Positions 1 through 7,825 of a stretch of DNA of 51,784 nt are shown piece by piece. Below the pieces are notes generated by a model that ran no database searches, was not told where the DNA came from, and saw only the letters and a program-made list of their open reading frames with translations. The stretch comes from CAZGOM01 sp964542875 (GTDB lineage: Bacteria > Planctomycetota > Phycisphaerae > Phycisphaerales > Phycisphaeraceae), in assembly GCA_964542875.1 (NCBI GenBank), contig CAZIWA010000024.1, forward strand, positions 1 to 51,784, written 5' to 3'. Position 1 is the first letter of the stretch. Each line of letters opens with the position of its first letter. The position numbers and the translations under genes were made by a program.

Positions 1-356
1 CGGTCGAGCCAGAGGGGGGTGGATTCCCAGTTTGAGACGGGGGTGACCTGGGCGGGGTGAATGCCGGTTTCTTCGATGAGCTCGCGCAGGGCGCCGGCCT
101 GGGGTGAGGGGTCGGTGGAGTCCAGGTGGCCGCCTGGCTGGAGCCAGCGGTTTAAGGCGTTGTGCTTGATGAGCAGGAGTTGGCCGGCGGGGTTGATGAG
201 GAGGGCGCTGGCGGTGATGTGGCCGCGGAATTCGGAGCGGGAGAGGACATCGCCGCCGAGGGTGATCAGGGTGAGGAGATCGACCAGGGCGGGGGCTTGG
301 TCGGGGAAGCGGGCGGTGTAACGGGCGAGGGTGGTTTTGACGTCTTGTGGGGTCAT
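1..356 (-). CDS. NUDIX hydrolase, 3' end beyond window
   Basis: Read on the minus strand from the ATG at 356, the frame stays open to the window edge, so about 118 N-terminal residues are visible and the C-terminus is missing. Residues 75-99 form a Nudix box: GGHLDSTD, then a short spacer, then REL and EETGI. These carry the Arg and Glu residues that bind the divalent metal in this hydrolase superfamily. The stretch before it (SALLINPAGQLLLIKHNAL) is the usual first beta strands of the fold. The family cleaves nucleoside diphosphates linked to another moiety; the substrate cannot be told from this fragment. Confidence 0.85.
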   Translation of the reverse strand, partial: MTPQDVKTTLARYTARFPDQAPALVDLLTLITLGGDVLSRSEFRGHITASALLINPAGQLLLIKHNALNRWLQPGGHLDSTDPSPQAGALRELIEETGIHPAQVTPVSNWESTPLWLD

Positions 357-477
357 GGGGCGAAAGTGTCTGGAGAACAGAGTGGTCTTTGCGCCCGGGG
401 GCATCGGGTGAGTGGGTTATCGGTGGGCGTCGAGTGGGCGTGTGCGATTTGGGGAGATGGTTCGCCGGCGGGCCATG

Positions 478-1119
478 TCAGGGCTTTTTCCTGGTGGGTT
501 TGGGAACGTGGGCCTGCTGGGTGCCCTGGGCGATGCGGTTGAGCATGTCGATGGCGGTGAGGACTTTGCCGGTGGTTTCATCTGCGATGCCGGTGCCGGA
601 GAGGCGATGGATGGCCCAGTGGAAGACGGGGATGATGGCGCCGCCTTGGGGGTCGAAGATGGCGGACTCCCAGAGCGGGTGGTCGTAGACCCATTGGGTG
701 CGGGGGCAGAGGTGGCGGATGGTTTCGCCAATGACTGCGCCAAAGAGGCTGGCGCGGATGACGTATTCGTTATTGGCGTTGAGAGGGTCTGAGCGTTTGA
801 TGACGGAGCTGACGGCGGCGGCGTCGTTGGCCTGGTCGAAGGCGGCGAGGCCTTCAAGGGAGAAGACGTCGGGCTCGCCGAAGGCGTCGGCCCAGGTGGC
901 TTCGGCGTGGTCCAGGAGGCCCTGGACGATTTCGCCGATGTCGGTTTGGGATTCCGCGGTGACGATGCTGATGTCGTTGGGGGTTTTACCGACGAGCTCA
1001 AGGCTGCCCATGATGTCAGGCTTGGGATATTCCAGGCCGAGCCGGTCTTTGTCCCGCGGGGTGTATTCGAGAAGGAAGTAATTCTCAAACAGCTGCTTGG
1101 CTGACGGAAGCTGAATCAT
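478..1119 (-). CDS. Hypothetical protein, 213 aa
   Basis: An open frame of 213 codons starting MIQLPSAKQLF and ending in a basic tail (KPTRKKP). I do not recognise the family. There is no signal peptide or membrane segment; it looks like a soluble mixed alpha/beta cytoplasmic protein with a conserved-looking core (WVYDHPLWESAIF, then IIPVFHWAIHRL). It lies downstream of, or divergent from, its neighbours: it starts 67 bp from the plus-strand gene at 1187, so the two share a divergent promoter region. The overlapping minus-strand frame at 417-1088 is very Pro/Ser/Thr-rich and is a shadow of this gene. Confidence 0.7.
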   Translation of the reverse strand: MIQLPSAKQLFENYFLLEYTPRDKDRLGLEYPKPDIMGSLELVGKTPNDISIVTAESQTDIGEIVQGLLDHAEATWADAFGEPDVFSLEGLAAFDQANDAAAVSSVIKRSDPLNANNEYVIRASLFGAVIGETIRHLCPRTQWVYDHPLWESAIFDPQGGAIIPVFHWAIHRLSGTGIADETTGKVLTAIDMLNRIAQGTQQAHVPKPTRKKP

Positions 1120-1125
1120 GGTTAA

Positions 1126-1153
1126 TTGCCCTTTGCGTGGGGCTTCGTATGCT
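1126..1153 (+). promoter_or_regulatory. Candidate sigma-70-type promoter for the gene at 1187
   Basis: TTGCCC at 1126-1131 and TATGCT at 1148-1153 are 16 bp apart, in the divergent gap between the genes at 1119 and 1187. The leader to the ATG would be about 30 nt and contains GTGAGG as a possible ribosome binding site. The surrounding bases resemble those at 3993-4022, upstream of the gene at 4202. Confidence 0.4.
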
Positions 1154-1186
1154 ACCCGATAAACTTTTTTCAGGTGAGGGCTCGCA

Positions 1187-3373
1187 ATGGCCAGTGGTGC
1201 GACAGGCAGACAATGGGTGGTTGATCAGACCCGGGCACTGGCATTGCTTGCTGGTTGGGCTGCATATAGCGAATTGGATTGGCACGAGATTCCCGGGCAA
1301 AACGGCCTGGGGTGCTATGGAACAGGGTATGCAAGCTGGGGCGTGCAGACCAATCAAAAATATGTGGGGGCGATGGCGGTGCTGGCCGCCCGGGGCGGAC
1401 CCGGGGTTGACCAGGAAAAGGCACGCAGGAGAGCCCTGGCGGCGCTGAGGTTTTCGATGCAAAGCCACAGGTCGGGCAAAGGGGCGTGCACGGATGGGCA
1501 AAAGTGGGGGCATGGATGGATCAGCGTTCTGGGGATTGAGCGGATGATGCACGGGGTGCATCTGCTGGAGCCGTATCTGACGGATGAGGACCGGGCGGGG
1601 CTTAAGAGCATGATCACGGGGGAAGCACAGTGGCTGCTGGCGAATTACCCGATCGTGGCGGGGGTGTGGAACAGCACCAAGCAGAACAAACCGGAATCAA
1701 ACCTTTGGAATGGGGCCCTGCTTTGGCGAGCGGGAGCGATGTACCCGGATCATCCGCAAGCGGGGGAGTGGCAGGAGAAGGGGGTGAGATTTTTGATCAA
1801 CGCGGTGAGCGTTGCGGAGGATGCCGCCAATGAAACGGTGGTGGATGGCAAGCCGGTGAAGGAACGGCATGTGGGGGCGAACTTCTTTCCAAACTATGCG
1901 CTGGACCACCACTCGTATCTGAATGTGGGCTACATGGTGATCTGTGCGAGCAATGCGGGGATTCTGCATTTTGATTTAAAGCGGCAGGGCCTGAAGTCGC
2001 CTGAGGCGCTTAACCACCATCAGGCGGATCTTTGGCGGGTGATCCGGAAAATGATTTTCGCCGATGGACGGCTGGCACGCATCGGGGGAGACACCCGGGT
2101 GCGCTATGCGTATTGCCAGGAGTACCTGATGACAGCGCTGATGTACGCCCAGGAAGTGCTGGGGGAGGAATCCGCAGGAGAGCTGTGCGACGGCATGCTC
2201 AAGATGATGGAAACCGAAGCGCAGTACAGCGAAGATGGGAGTTTTTACGGCAGGCGGCTGGCGTGGCTCCGGGAACAGAATGTCTATTACCACACTCGGC
2301 TGGAATCCGACCGGGCGAGCGTGCTGGGGTTTGCGCTGGCGCACCCCGTGGAACGTAAGGTTTCCCAGAAGAAAGAGAGTGGGTTTGAGGCGTCGGTGGC
2401 CTCGGTGTGGACCGAGCCGGAACACGGCGCGGGCCTGGCAAGAAACCCCCAGCGGCTGGCGAGCTTTTCCTGGCGCGCTTACGGGCTGATGCAGGGGATG
2501 TGCCAGCCTGGAAGCGACGGGCACCTGACGGACTGGGCGTGCAATATGGCGGGGTTTGTGGAGCCGGCAAGCCATGGCAAACAGGGTACTCCGGGCACGG
2601 TGCGGGGCGTGCTGGGGGCGGGGATGTGGGGATTTGAAGGAGGATTCGCGACGATTGGGGCGGTGGCGGAGGGATTGAACGGGATGCTAGCGGAGGGTTG
2701 GACGCCGCCTGCGCAGGTGCGGCATGCGCTGGCGTATGTGGCGCTGGCCGACGGCCGGAGCGTGGTGGGCCTGCAACTGTGCCGGGCACCGGGATATCGG
2801 CTGCTGGTGCGGCGGGCGTCAGGCATGGGCATGGCGCTGGTGAATGATTTGTACAACGGATTTTCAAGGACGCTGAGACATGCCGGGGGCGAGATTCGGT
2901 TGGCGGCCCCGGCTGATGCGACCAGAGTGGTGCCGCTGGGATCACGGTTTGTGGATGTGGAGGGGAAAGTGGGCCTGGTGGTGCTGACCAAGGGAGACAC
3001 GTTCAGCGTGATGCGCAATGTGGAACGGCAGGCGGGGGCGTTCAAATCGCTATATGTGGAGCGGATCGGAGTTCAGAGTTTTGATGGCTGCCGGTGGTTC
3101 AACGCGGGCGAGCCGGTGCTGGATACAGCTTGGGCTGCGGTGTCCGGGGCGAGCCGGGAAGAATTGGGCCGGTTTGTGGAAGGGGCGCAATATAGCCAGG
3201 TACGCGGGGCGAACGGACGTGTGGCATGCGTGCGGGGGATGGACGGCAAAGAGCATGTGGTGGAGGCGGAGTTCGGCGAGAAGGAATTGAGGGTGGTGTA
3301 TCGTGTGGATGGTCGCACGGTGGTGGATCAGGCTGTGGGGGTGGCTGAACGTGCGGAACAGGCGGGACATTAA
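1187..3373 (+). CDS. Putative alpha/alpha-toroid polysaccharide lyase-like protein
   Basis: A 728-residue protein with the feel of heparinase/alginate-lyase-type enzymes. The N-terminal two-thirds is helical and rich in Trp, Tyr and His (NLWNGALLWRAGAMYP about residue 165, NFFPNYALDHHSYLNVGYM about 228-246), as in (alpha/alpha)n toroid folds. The last 250 residues look like a beta-sandwich (LVVLTKGDTFSVMRNVER). No clear Sec signal peptide follows the chosen ATG (1187, GTGAGG upstream), so it would be cytoplasmic unless the start is wrong. It is followed 12 bp later by the DUF1348 gene, so the two are probably co-transcribed. The exact polysaccharide lyase family, and whether it is catalytic, cannot be decided by eye. 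Confidence 0.6.
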   Translation: MASGATGRQWVVDQTRALALLAGWAAYSELDWHEIPGQNGLGCYGTGYASWGVQTNQKYVGAMAVLAARGGPGVDQEKARRRALAALRFSMQSHRSGKGACTDGQKWGHGWISVLGIERMMHGVHLLEPYLTDEDRAGLKSMITGEAQWLLANYPIVAGVWNSTKQNKPESNLWNGALLWRAGAMYPDHPQAGEWQEKGVRFLINAVSVAEDAANETVVDGKPVKERHVGANFFPNYALDHHSYLNVGYMVICASNAGILHFDLKRQGLKSPEALNHHQADLWRVIRKMIFADGRLARIGGDTRVRYAYCQEYLMTALMYAQEVLGEESAGELCDGMLKMMETEAQYSEDGSFYGRRLAWLREQNVYYHTRLESDRASVLGFALAHPVERKVSQKKESGFEASVASVWTEPEHGAGLARNPQRLASFSWRAYGLMQGMCQPGSDGHLTDWACNMAGFVEPASHGKQGTPGTVRGVLGAGMWGFEGGFATIGAVAEGLNGMLAEGWTPPAQVRHALAYVALADGRSVVGLQLCRAPGYRLLVRRASGMGMALVNDLYNGFSRTLRHAGGEIRLAAPADATRVVPLGSRFVDVEGKVGLVVLTKGDTFSVMRNVERQAGAFKSLYVERIGVQSFDGCRWFNAGEPVLDTAWAAVSGASREELGRFVEGAQYSQVRGANGRVACVRGMDGKEHVVEAEFGEKELRVVYRVDGRTVVDQAVGVAERAEQAGH

Positions 3374-3385
3374 ACAGGGAGGCCA

Positions 3386-3868
3386 GTGATGAGCGAAGGT
3401 GAGACGAATCGACCGCCGGTGCCGCCGTTTGATCGGGAGGGGGCGGTGTTGAAGGTGAGGATGGCGGAGGATGCGTGGAACTCGCGAGATCCAGTGAAGG
3501 TATCGCTGGCGTACACGGTGGACAGCGCGTGGCGTAATCGGTCGGAGTTTTTTTCGGGGCGGCAGAAAATCGTGGAGTTCCTCACGCGCAAATGGGCGAA
3601 GGAGCAGGAGTACCGGCTGATCAAAGAGCTTTGGGCGTTTGAGGGGAATCGGATCGCGGTGCGCTTTGCGTATGAATGGCACGACGCCGGTGGGCAATGG
3701 TACCGGTCGTACGGGAATGAGAATTGGGAGTTTGACGCGCAAGGGCGCATGGCCACGCGGTACGCAAGCATCAATGATTTGGCGATTGCGGAAGGGGAGA
3801 GAAAGTTCCGATGGGCGCAGGGGGCGCGGCCGGCGGGACATGCAGGGTTGACGGAACTGGGGCTGTGA
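3386..3868 (+). CDS. DUF1348 family protein (NTF2-like/SnoaL fold)
   Basis: The 160-residue sequence matches what I know of DUF1348 almost end to end: KVRMAEDAWNSRDP near the start, DSAWRNRSEF, FLTRKWAKEQEYRLIKELW and SYGNENWEFD in the middle, and the C-terminal GLTELGL. The family has a small cone-shaped NTF2-like fold and is usually a stand-alone cytoplasmic protein of about 155 residues. No reaction is firmly assigned to it. A second ATG two codons on (MMSEG) is an equally good start; the GGAGGCCAG just upstream serves either. It follows the lyase-like gene by 12 bp. Confidence 0.92.
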   Translation: MMSEGETNRPPVPPFDREGAVLKVRMAEDAWNSRDPVKVSLAYTVDSAWRNRSEFFSGRQKIVEFLTRKWAKEQEYRLIKELWAFEGNRIAVRFAYEWHDAGGQWYRSYGNENWEFDAQGRMATRYASINDLAIAEGERKFRWAQGARPAGHAGLTELGL

Positions 3869-4201
3869 GGGGGCAGGGCAATTGCTTTGGAGGAATCGGC
3901 GGCATGTTCGCCCGGGTGGCCAGGGTGTCGGGGCATCGGGGGGCTTTGCGAGCGCCGTCGGTGGATAAGGTCAATGTCCTTTAGGGGCGTGAATTGCCTT
4001 TGCGTTCGATACCCGACAACACGCTTCCCGTTTCCCGATTACGCGGGGGCGGGGGCTGTTGTTACGTTGAGGGGGGATATTGATGCGTGGTTTGATGAGT
4101 GGGGTTACTATTGTTGCGCTTGGCCCTTTATAAGTCGGGCCGGAAACCTGGGTTGATGCCCGGGTGTCCGGCCCGGGGGCCGGGTGTGAAAGGTACATCC
4201 G
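3869..4201 (+). other. Intergenic region without a recognisable gene
   Basis: About 330 bp between the DUF1348 gene and the gene at 4202. It holds a GC-rich self-complementary stretch near 4155-4190 (CCGGCCCGGGGGCCGG and flanks) that could fold in the leader of the next gene. At 3993-4022 there is a segment resembling the promoter region at 1125-1155. An 89-codon open frame (3887-4156) has no protein-like composition, and I treat it as chance. Confidence 0.5.
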
Positions 4202-6370
4202 ATGTTGAAGCACGTGGCTGATGGGCACAAGCCTGGCGCAGAAGTTGTGATTGATGAGGCGTTTGTAGCGGGGACGTTACCCAAAGGGTGGTACACGGAT
4301 ACGGCGTACCCCAAGTACGGGCCTGGCGCGTGGGACTGCCGGGCCTGGGATGGCGTGATTATTCCGATTAGACATGATGCATGGGATGAATTGTGCGTGG
4401 GCGTGGAACTGGAAGAAGTGACGCCCGGAGCGACGGTGTACTGCGGCGGAGATGGACGCACGGGGATGAACTCGGTGCTGGGCGGCCCGGCGTGGGCAAG
4501 GCACTCCATCGGCGACGGGGGGAATACGCTGGTGGAATCCGGCGTGCCGATTGGGATCAACGGCGGGCGCGTGGTGATGGGGTTTGAGTGGTCGGCAGAG
4601 ACTATGGTGATTCTGGCGAATGGGCTGCCGATTGCGACAGCGGCGAACATTCGAAAAAGCGGTAAGGTTGGGCAGGTGCATCTGGGCATCCGCGGGGCGG
4701 TGGTGAAGCGTGTGGTGGTGTATGGGAAACCAGCGGGGCCGGCGCCGGGCATGGCCAAGGCGATTGTGCCGGGATACCCGCTTGAGGTGACGGTGGACTT
4801 TAATGATGACCTGATGGCTACGCCATGGACGCAGAAGACGTTTAATGCGTTGTTTGCCGAGATGAAGAGCTGGGGCGCCAAGAAGGTGAGCTGGATCGAC
4901 CTGGGGCGTGATGAGGACCATTATTTTGATAATGCGCCGCTGTCGATCGGGAAGCATGCGAAGGAAACAATCGAGAATGTGGGGGATATTTTCACATGCG
5001 CGGTGAAGACGGCGCACGCGCATGGGATGGAGATCTACGGGATATTCAAGCCGTACGACATGGCGATCGCGGGGATTACGGTTCCGCCCGGGCATCCGGA
5101 TGCGGGGAAGAAGAATCGGATCAAACAGACCGGCGGAAGCCTGGGATGGGCGACGCGGATGGCGTGCGAGAACCGGCACTTGATCATGTCCCGCAAACCG
5201 TCGGCGTGGGGGCCGGCGATCAATGAAACATGGACGCGCATCGATTTTGTGAAAGACGACGCCGCGGACGCAGGCTTCAGCCTGGCGGACGTGAAACTGA
5301 TCGTCTCCAACGATAACGATCGGTTTTACGCGTACGAAGGGCCGGTGAATGCGAGCGAGGTGGTGGAAGAGTACCCGGTGTACAAATCCACCCCGTCTGG
5401 ACCGGTGCCGACGCAGGAAACGTGCAAGGTGCGAGTGCTGCGGTTTGATGGGCTTAAGATCACCGAGCCGTTCATGGCGATCCAGGTGACTGGGAACAAA
5501 CGCACATTCGCCAACCGGCTTTGCAGCCTGGTTCATGTGTTTGGAGAAAAGGGTGAAGAGACCCGGCTGACCTACGGTTTTACGGCGCGCAAAGCGGGAA
5601 TTCAGGCGATGTTTGATGCGGCGGCCAGCGGCGTGCAAAAGACATCCGTGGGGCCTGAAGGTGGGTTTGAATACAACCGCTACCCGGGTGCACCGTCAGA
5701 GGCGGGGATGAGCGGGGCAGACCCGATTATCGCGCCGATTGCGTTGGACCGAGGCTCGCCGAGCTATATCGCGCTGGCGCGCGGCAAGGACAAGAGCCCG
5801 GTGGCGGCGATGAGCCCGAGCTTTAAACAGACTCGGGAGCTTTGGATGGGGTGGATCAAAGCGATGCTCGATGCGGGGGCTGATGGCGTCGACATCCGGC
5901 CGGGCGGGCACCATTCGGATATCTCGTGGATCGAGTATGGGTTTGAAGAGCCGGTGCGCGATGAGATGCTCAAACGTACGGGCGTGGATATCTGGAAGAC
6001 CGATGATTTTGATTACGACCTGTGGCGCAGGATTCGCGGGGAAGGGTACAGCCAGTTCATCCGTGAAGCCTCGCAACTGATCCGGTCNNNNNNNNNNNNN
6101 NNNNNNNNNNNNNNNNNNNNNNNNNNNNNNNNNNNNNNNNNNNNNNNNNNNNNNNNNNNNNNNNNNNNNNNNNNNNNNNNNNNNNNNGATTCACCCAAAG
6201 GATGCCATGTGCCGGTGGAGCGGCATATTCAATGGGGCAAGGCGTATGGGTACGACAGCTTTGTGTTTTATGAAGAGGCTTCGGCGATCTGGGCGGGGCG
6301 GGATGAGACGGTGTTTTTCCGGCCTAACGCGGCGCCGGTGAAGGATGTGTTTCTGAGGCACTTTGTGTGA
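4202..6370 (+). CDS. Putative TIM-barrel glycoside hydrolase-like protein, interrupted by a gap
   Basis: About 720 residues, with a 100-N gap at 6088-6187 inside the coding region; the frame happens to be kept, but the true length is unknown. Residues 1-190 look like a beta-sandwich or concanavalin-like module. From about residue 195 (VTVDFNDDLM, SWGAKKVSWIDLGRDEDHYF, AHAHGMEIYGIFKPYDM) the pattern of a glycosidase-type (beta/alpha)8 barrel follows. Acidic residues at strand ends (DGVDIRPGGHHSDISW) are candidate active-site residues. GAAAGG lies nine bases before the ATG. No signal peptide is seen. I infer a sugar-active role from fold and neighbours; no CAZy family can be named. Confidence 0.55.
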   Translation: MLKHVADGHKPGAEVVIDEAFVAGTLPKGWYTDTAYPKYGPGAWDCRAWDGVIIPIRHDAWDELCVGVELEEVTPGATVYCGGDGRTGMNSVLGGPAWARHSIGDGGNTLVESGVPIGINGGRVVMGFEWSAETMVILANGLPIATAANIRKSGKVGQVHLGIRGAVVKRVVVYGKPAGPAPGMAKAIVPGYPLEVTVDFNDDLMATPWTQKTFNALFAEMKSWGAKKVSWIDLGRDEDHYFDNAPLSIGKHAKETIENVGDIFTCAVKTAHAHGMEIYGIFKPYDMAIAGITVPPGHPDAGKKNRIKQTGGSLGWATRMACENRHLIMSRKPSAWGPAINETWTRIDFVKDDAADAGFSLADVKLIVSNDNDRFYAYEGPVNASEVVEEYPVYKSTPSGPVPTQETCKVRVLRFDGLKITEPFMAIQVTGNKRTFANRLCSLVHVFGEKGEETRLTYGFTARKAGIQAMFDAAASGVQKTSVGPEGGFEYNRYPGAPSEAGMSGADPIIAPIALDRGSPSYIALARGKDKSPVAAMSPSFKQTRELWMGWIKAMLDAGADGVDIRPGGHHSDISWIEYGFEEPVRDEMLKRTGVDIWKTDDFDYDLWRRIRGEGYSQFIREASQLIRXXXXXXXXXXXXXXXXXXXXXXXXXXXXXXXXXXDSPKGCHVPVERHIQWGKAYGYDSFVFYEEASAIWAGRDETVFFRPNAAPVKDVFLRHFV
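6088..6187. other. Assembly gap (100 N)
   Basis: Exactly 100 N, the conventional placeholder for a gap of unknown size, inside the gene at 4202-6370. The flanks share no obvious overlap. Confidence 0.99.
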
Positions 6371-6388
6371 GGGGAAGAGAGGGCCGCA

Positions 6389-6547
6389 TCAGCCTCGGCG
6401 TGCTGCGTTGATCTTGGCGATGTCGATTTTTCCCATTGTCATCATTACTTCGAAAACGCGCTTTGCTTTACCGCCGCCTGTCGCCATTGCGTCGATCGGC
6501 CTCGGGTGGTCAATCTTCACAGAGGAAAAGGTGGTTTCCAGCCTCTC
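6389..6547 (-). pseudogene. C-terminal remnant of a VOC/PhnB-like protein
   Basis: On the minus strand, an in-frame TAG at about 6548-6550 is followed by 52 open codons. They include ETTFSSVKIDHP, then IDAMATGGGKAKRVFE, then MTMGKIDIAKINAARRG and a stop. The ending (MxMxKIDIAKxxAA) is the one I associate with C-termini of VOC-fold PhnB-like proteins. The N-terminal two-thirds of such a protein is absent: upstream sequence is closed by stops and belongs to other genes. I read it as a decayed gene end at the edge of an AT-richer patch. The family assignment rests on one short motif. Confidence 0.4.
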
Positions 6548-6670
6548 CTAAACAGGCATATTCAAGTCGTTGGGTTGCGAGCGCTTCCCGATGAAGCCAG
6601 GCGCTGTCACCTTCGACGGTATTATGAGAACTTTGGCTATCCCTATAGAAAGTAGTTGGAGTGCCAGTAG

Positions 6671-7027
6671 ATGAATTCGGACATGATGGATCAATTCGAG
6701 GTGCTGTATCAGAAGATGGACCAATATGTTCTGCAAGCCGAAAAACTGAGCACTCCCAATGAGGAGGATACGCTTGAAATCAGAATGGCGATCATTGGGT
6801 TCGGCTTAACTTATGACATTGAAACATGGGGGCTTGACGAGTTTGAACATGTTCATGGTGAATTGACCCAAAGCGAAGAATTAACCGAGCGTGAACGGCT
6901 GTTTTATGCTCTTGGAATGGGTTATTTGTTGGGTCTTCTGGCGGCAAAGAAATTGATTCCATTGGAGTTCCAGGGTTTGTCGTACGTTCTGCCGGGGTTT
7001 ATTTACGAAAAGGGTGGAGATTTTTAG
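6671..7027 (+). CDS. Small hypothetical protein, 118 aa
   Basis: An acidic 118-residue protein (MNSDMMDQFEVLYQ...) with helical character and a C-terminal hydrophobic stretch, YALGMGYLLGLLAAKKLIPL, that is more like a buried helix than a membrane anchor. I do not recognise it. The DNA is visibly AT-richer than the flanks, as is the next gene, which suggests that the two arrived together. It may be the small partner of the HELGH protein that follows immediately, but nothing in the sequence proves that. Confidence 0.6.
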   Translation: MNSDMMDQFEVLYQKMDQYVLQAEKLSTPNEEDTLEIRMAIIGFGLTYDIETWGLDEFEHVHGELTQSEELTERERLFYALGMGYLLGLLAAKKLIPLEFQGLSYVLPGFIYEKGGDF

Positions 7028-7122
7028 TTTCGCTGTGCCTTGGTGAAAGCCAAGGTACGGCTTTTTGCCCAAAGGCATTGGACTTGAGCCGAGTCGAGAG
7101 GTTGCCGTGGTATCCCAAAGTG

Positions 7123-7642
7123 ATGGCCAGCCAGCATGAGTTTCATAAGTTGTGGGGCATCACGATTCCCTATGTCAATCCCCTTAAGGTGGTGCATTTG
7201 GAAAATACCAAAGACACCGGGGGGGTATCTGGCTTTTAATGCGACAGGCTTGCACATTGCGTTGTCAGGGATAGCGGTGGAACACACGGTTCCGCATGAA
7301 TTGGGGCACTGGATCCTGCATGAGATGGTGGGCATTCCAACGCCGAAACAAGCCCCGAAACTGAGTGTCGTAGACATTTGGGATAAGGATGTTCAGGGTA
7401 TCATTAAGGAGGTGCAAAAAACCCAAAGTGGACGCGAGTTAATGAGAAACGCAAGAAGTCCGGGGGCGAGCGGGTACGTCCGTTACCTTGCCCATCCCCA
7501 CGAAATCTTTGCGCGTGTTTTTGAGCGTTCAACAAATCATTTGGTTGGACGAAAGCAGGTTGGTTACGGCCAGCATAGCGATTTAACGATTTTTACAAAT
7601 TCAGAAATGGAAAGGATTATTACGCATGTCCGGACAGTTCTT
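7123..7642 (+). CDS. HELGH zincin-like metallopeptidase domain protein, frameshifted and cut by a gap
   Basis: The protein is read in two frames. From 7123 (MASQHEFHKLWG), or further upstream since this frame is open from before 7027, it runs to a run of seven G at 7219-7225 and then stops soon after. The next frame takes over with GGYLAFNATGLHIAL. Removing one G joins them as NTKDTGGYLAFNATG. The joined protein has VPHELGHWILHEM, the HExxH zinc-binding motif of zincins, and later YLAHPHEIFARVFE, a pattern I associate with metallopeptidase domains of phage head-associated or polymorphic-toxin proteins. The 3' end is lost in the gap at 7643. The indel could be real or a homopolymer error. Confidence 0.55.
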
Positions 7643-7742
7643 NNNNNNNNNNNNNNNNNNNNNNNNNNNNNNNNNNNNNNNNNNNNNNNNNNNNNNNNNN
7701 NNNNNNNNNNNNNNNNNNNNNNNNNNNNNNNNNNNNNNNNNN
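7643..7742. other. Assembly gap (100 N)
   Basis: Exactly 100 N, cutting the HELGH gene. The right flank begins in intergenic DNA and a repeat copy, so the end of the HELGH gene lies in the missing sequence. Confidence 0.99.
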
Positions 7743-7759
7743 GATGGAGAAGGGGTAAG

Positions 7760-7799
7760 AGAAGACACGCTCACAAAGACGAGAGCATGGCACGCGAAG
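7760..7799 (+). repeat. Repeat family A, copy 1
   Basis: 40 bp matching 11407-11446 at 34 of 40 positions without gaps. The core is a short hairpin: in copy 2, ATGCTC and GAGAGCA flank a loop. It lies just past the 3' end of the metallophosphoesterase gene, and copy 2 lies just past mqnA. Confidence 0.7.
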
Positions 7800-7825
7800 C
7801 GGAGGAGATGCTGGAGCGCGATTGG

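Noticed and set aside
4277..5638. 453-codon open frame on the minus strand
   Set aside because: Very rich in Arg, His and Pro with no domain pattern; it is the antisense shadow of the glycosidase-like gene in GC-rich DNA.
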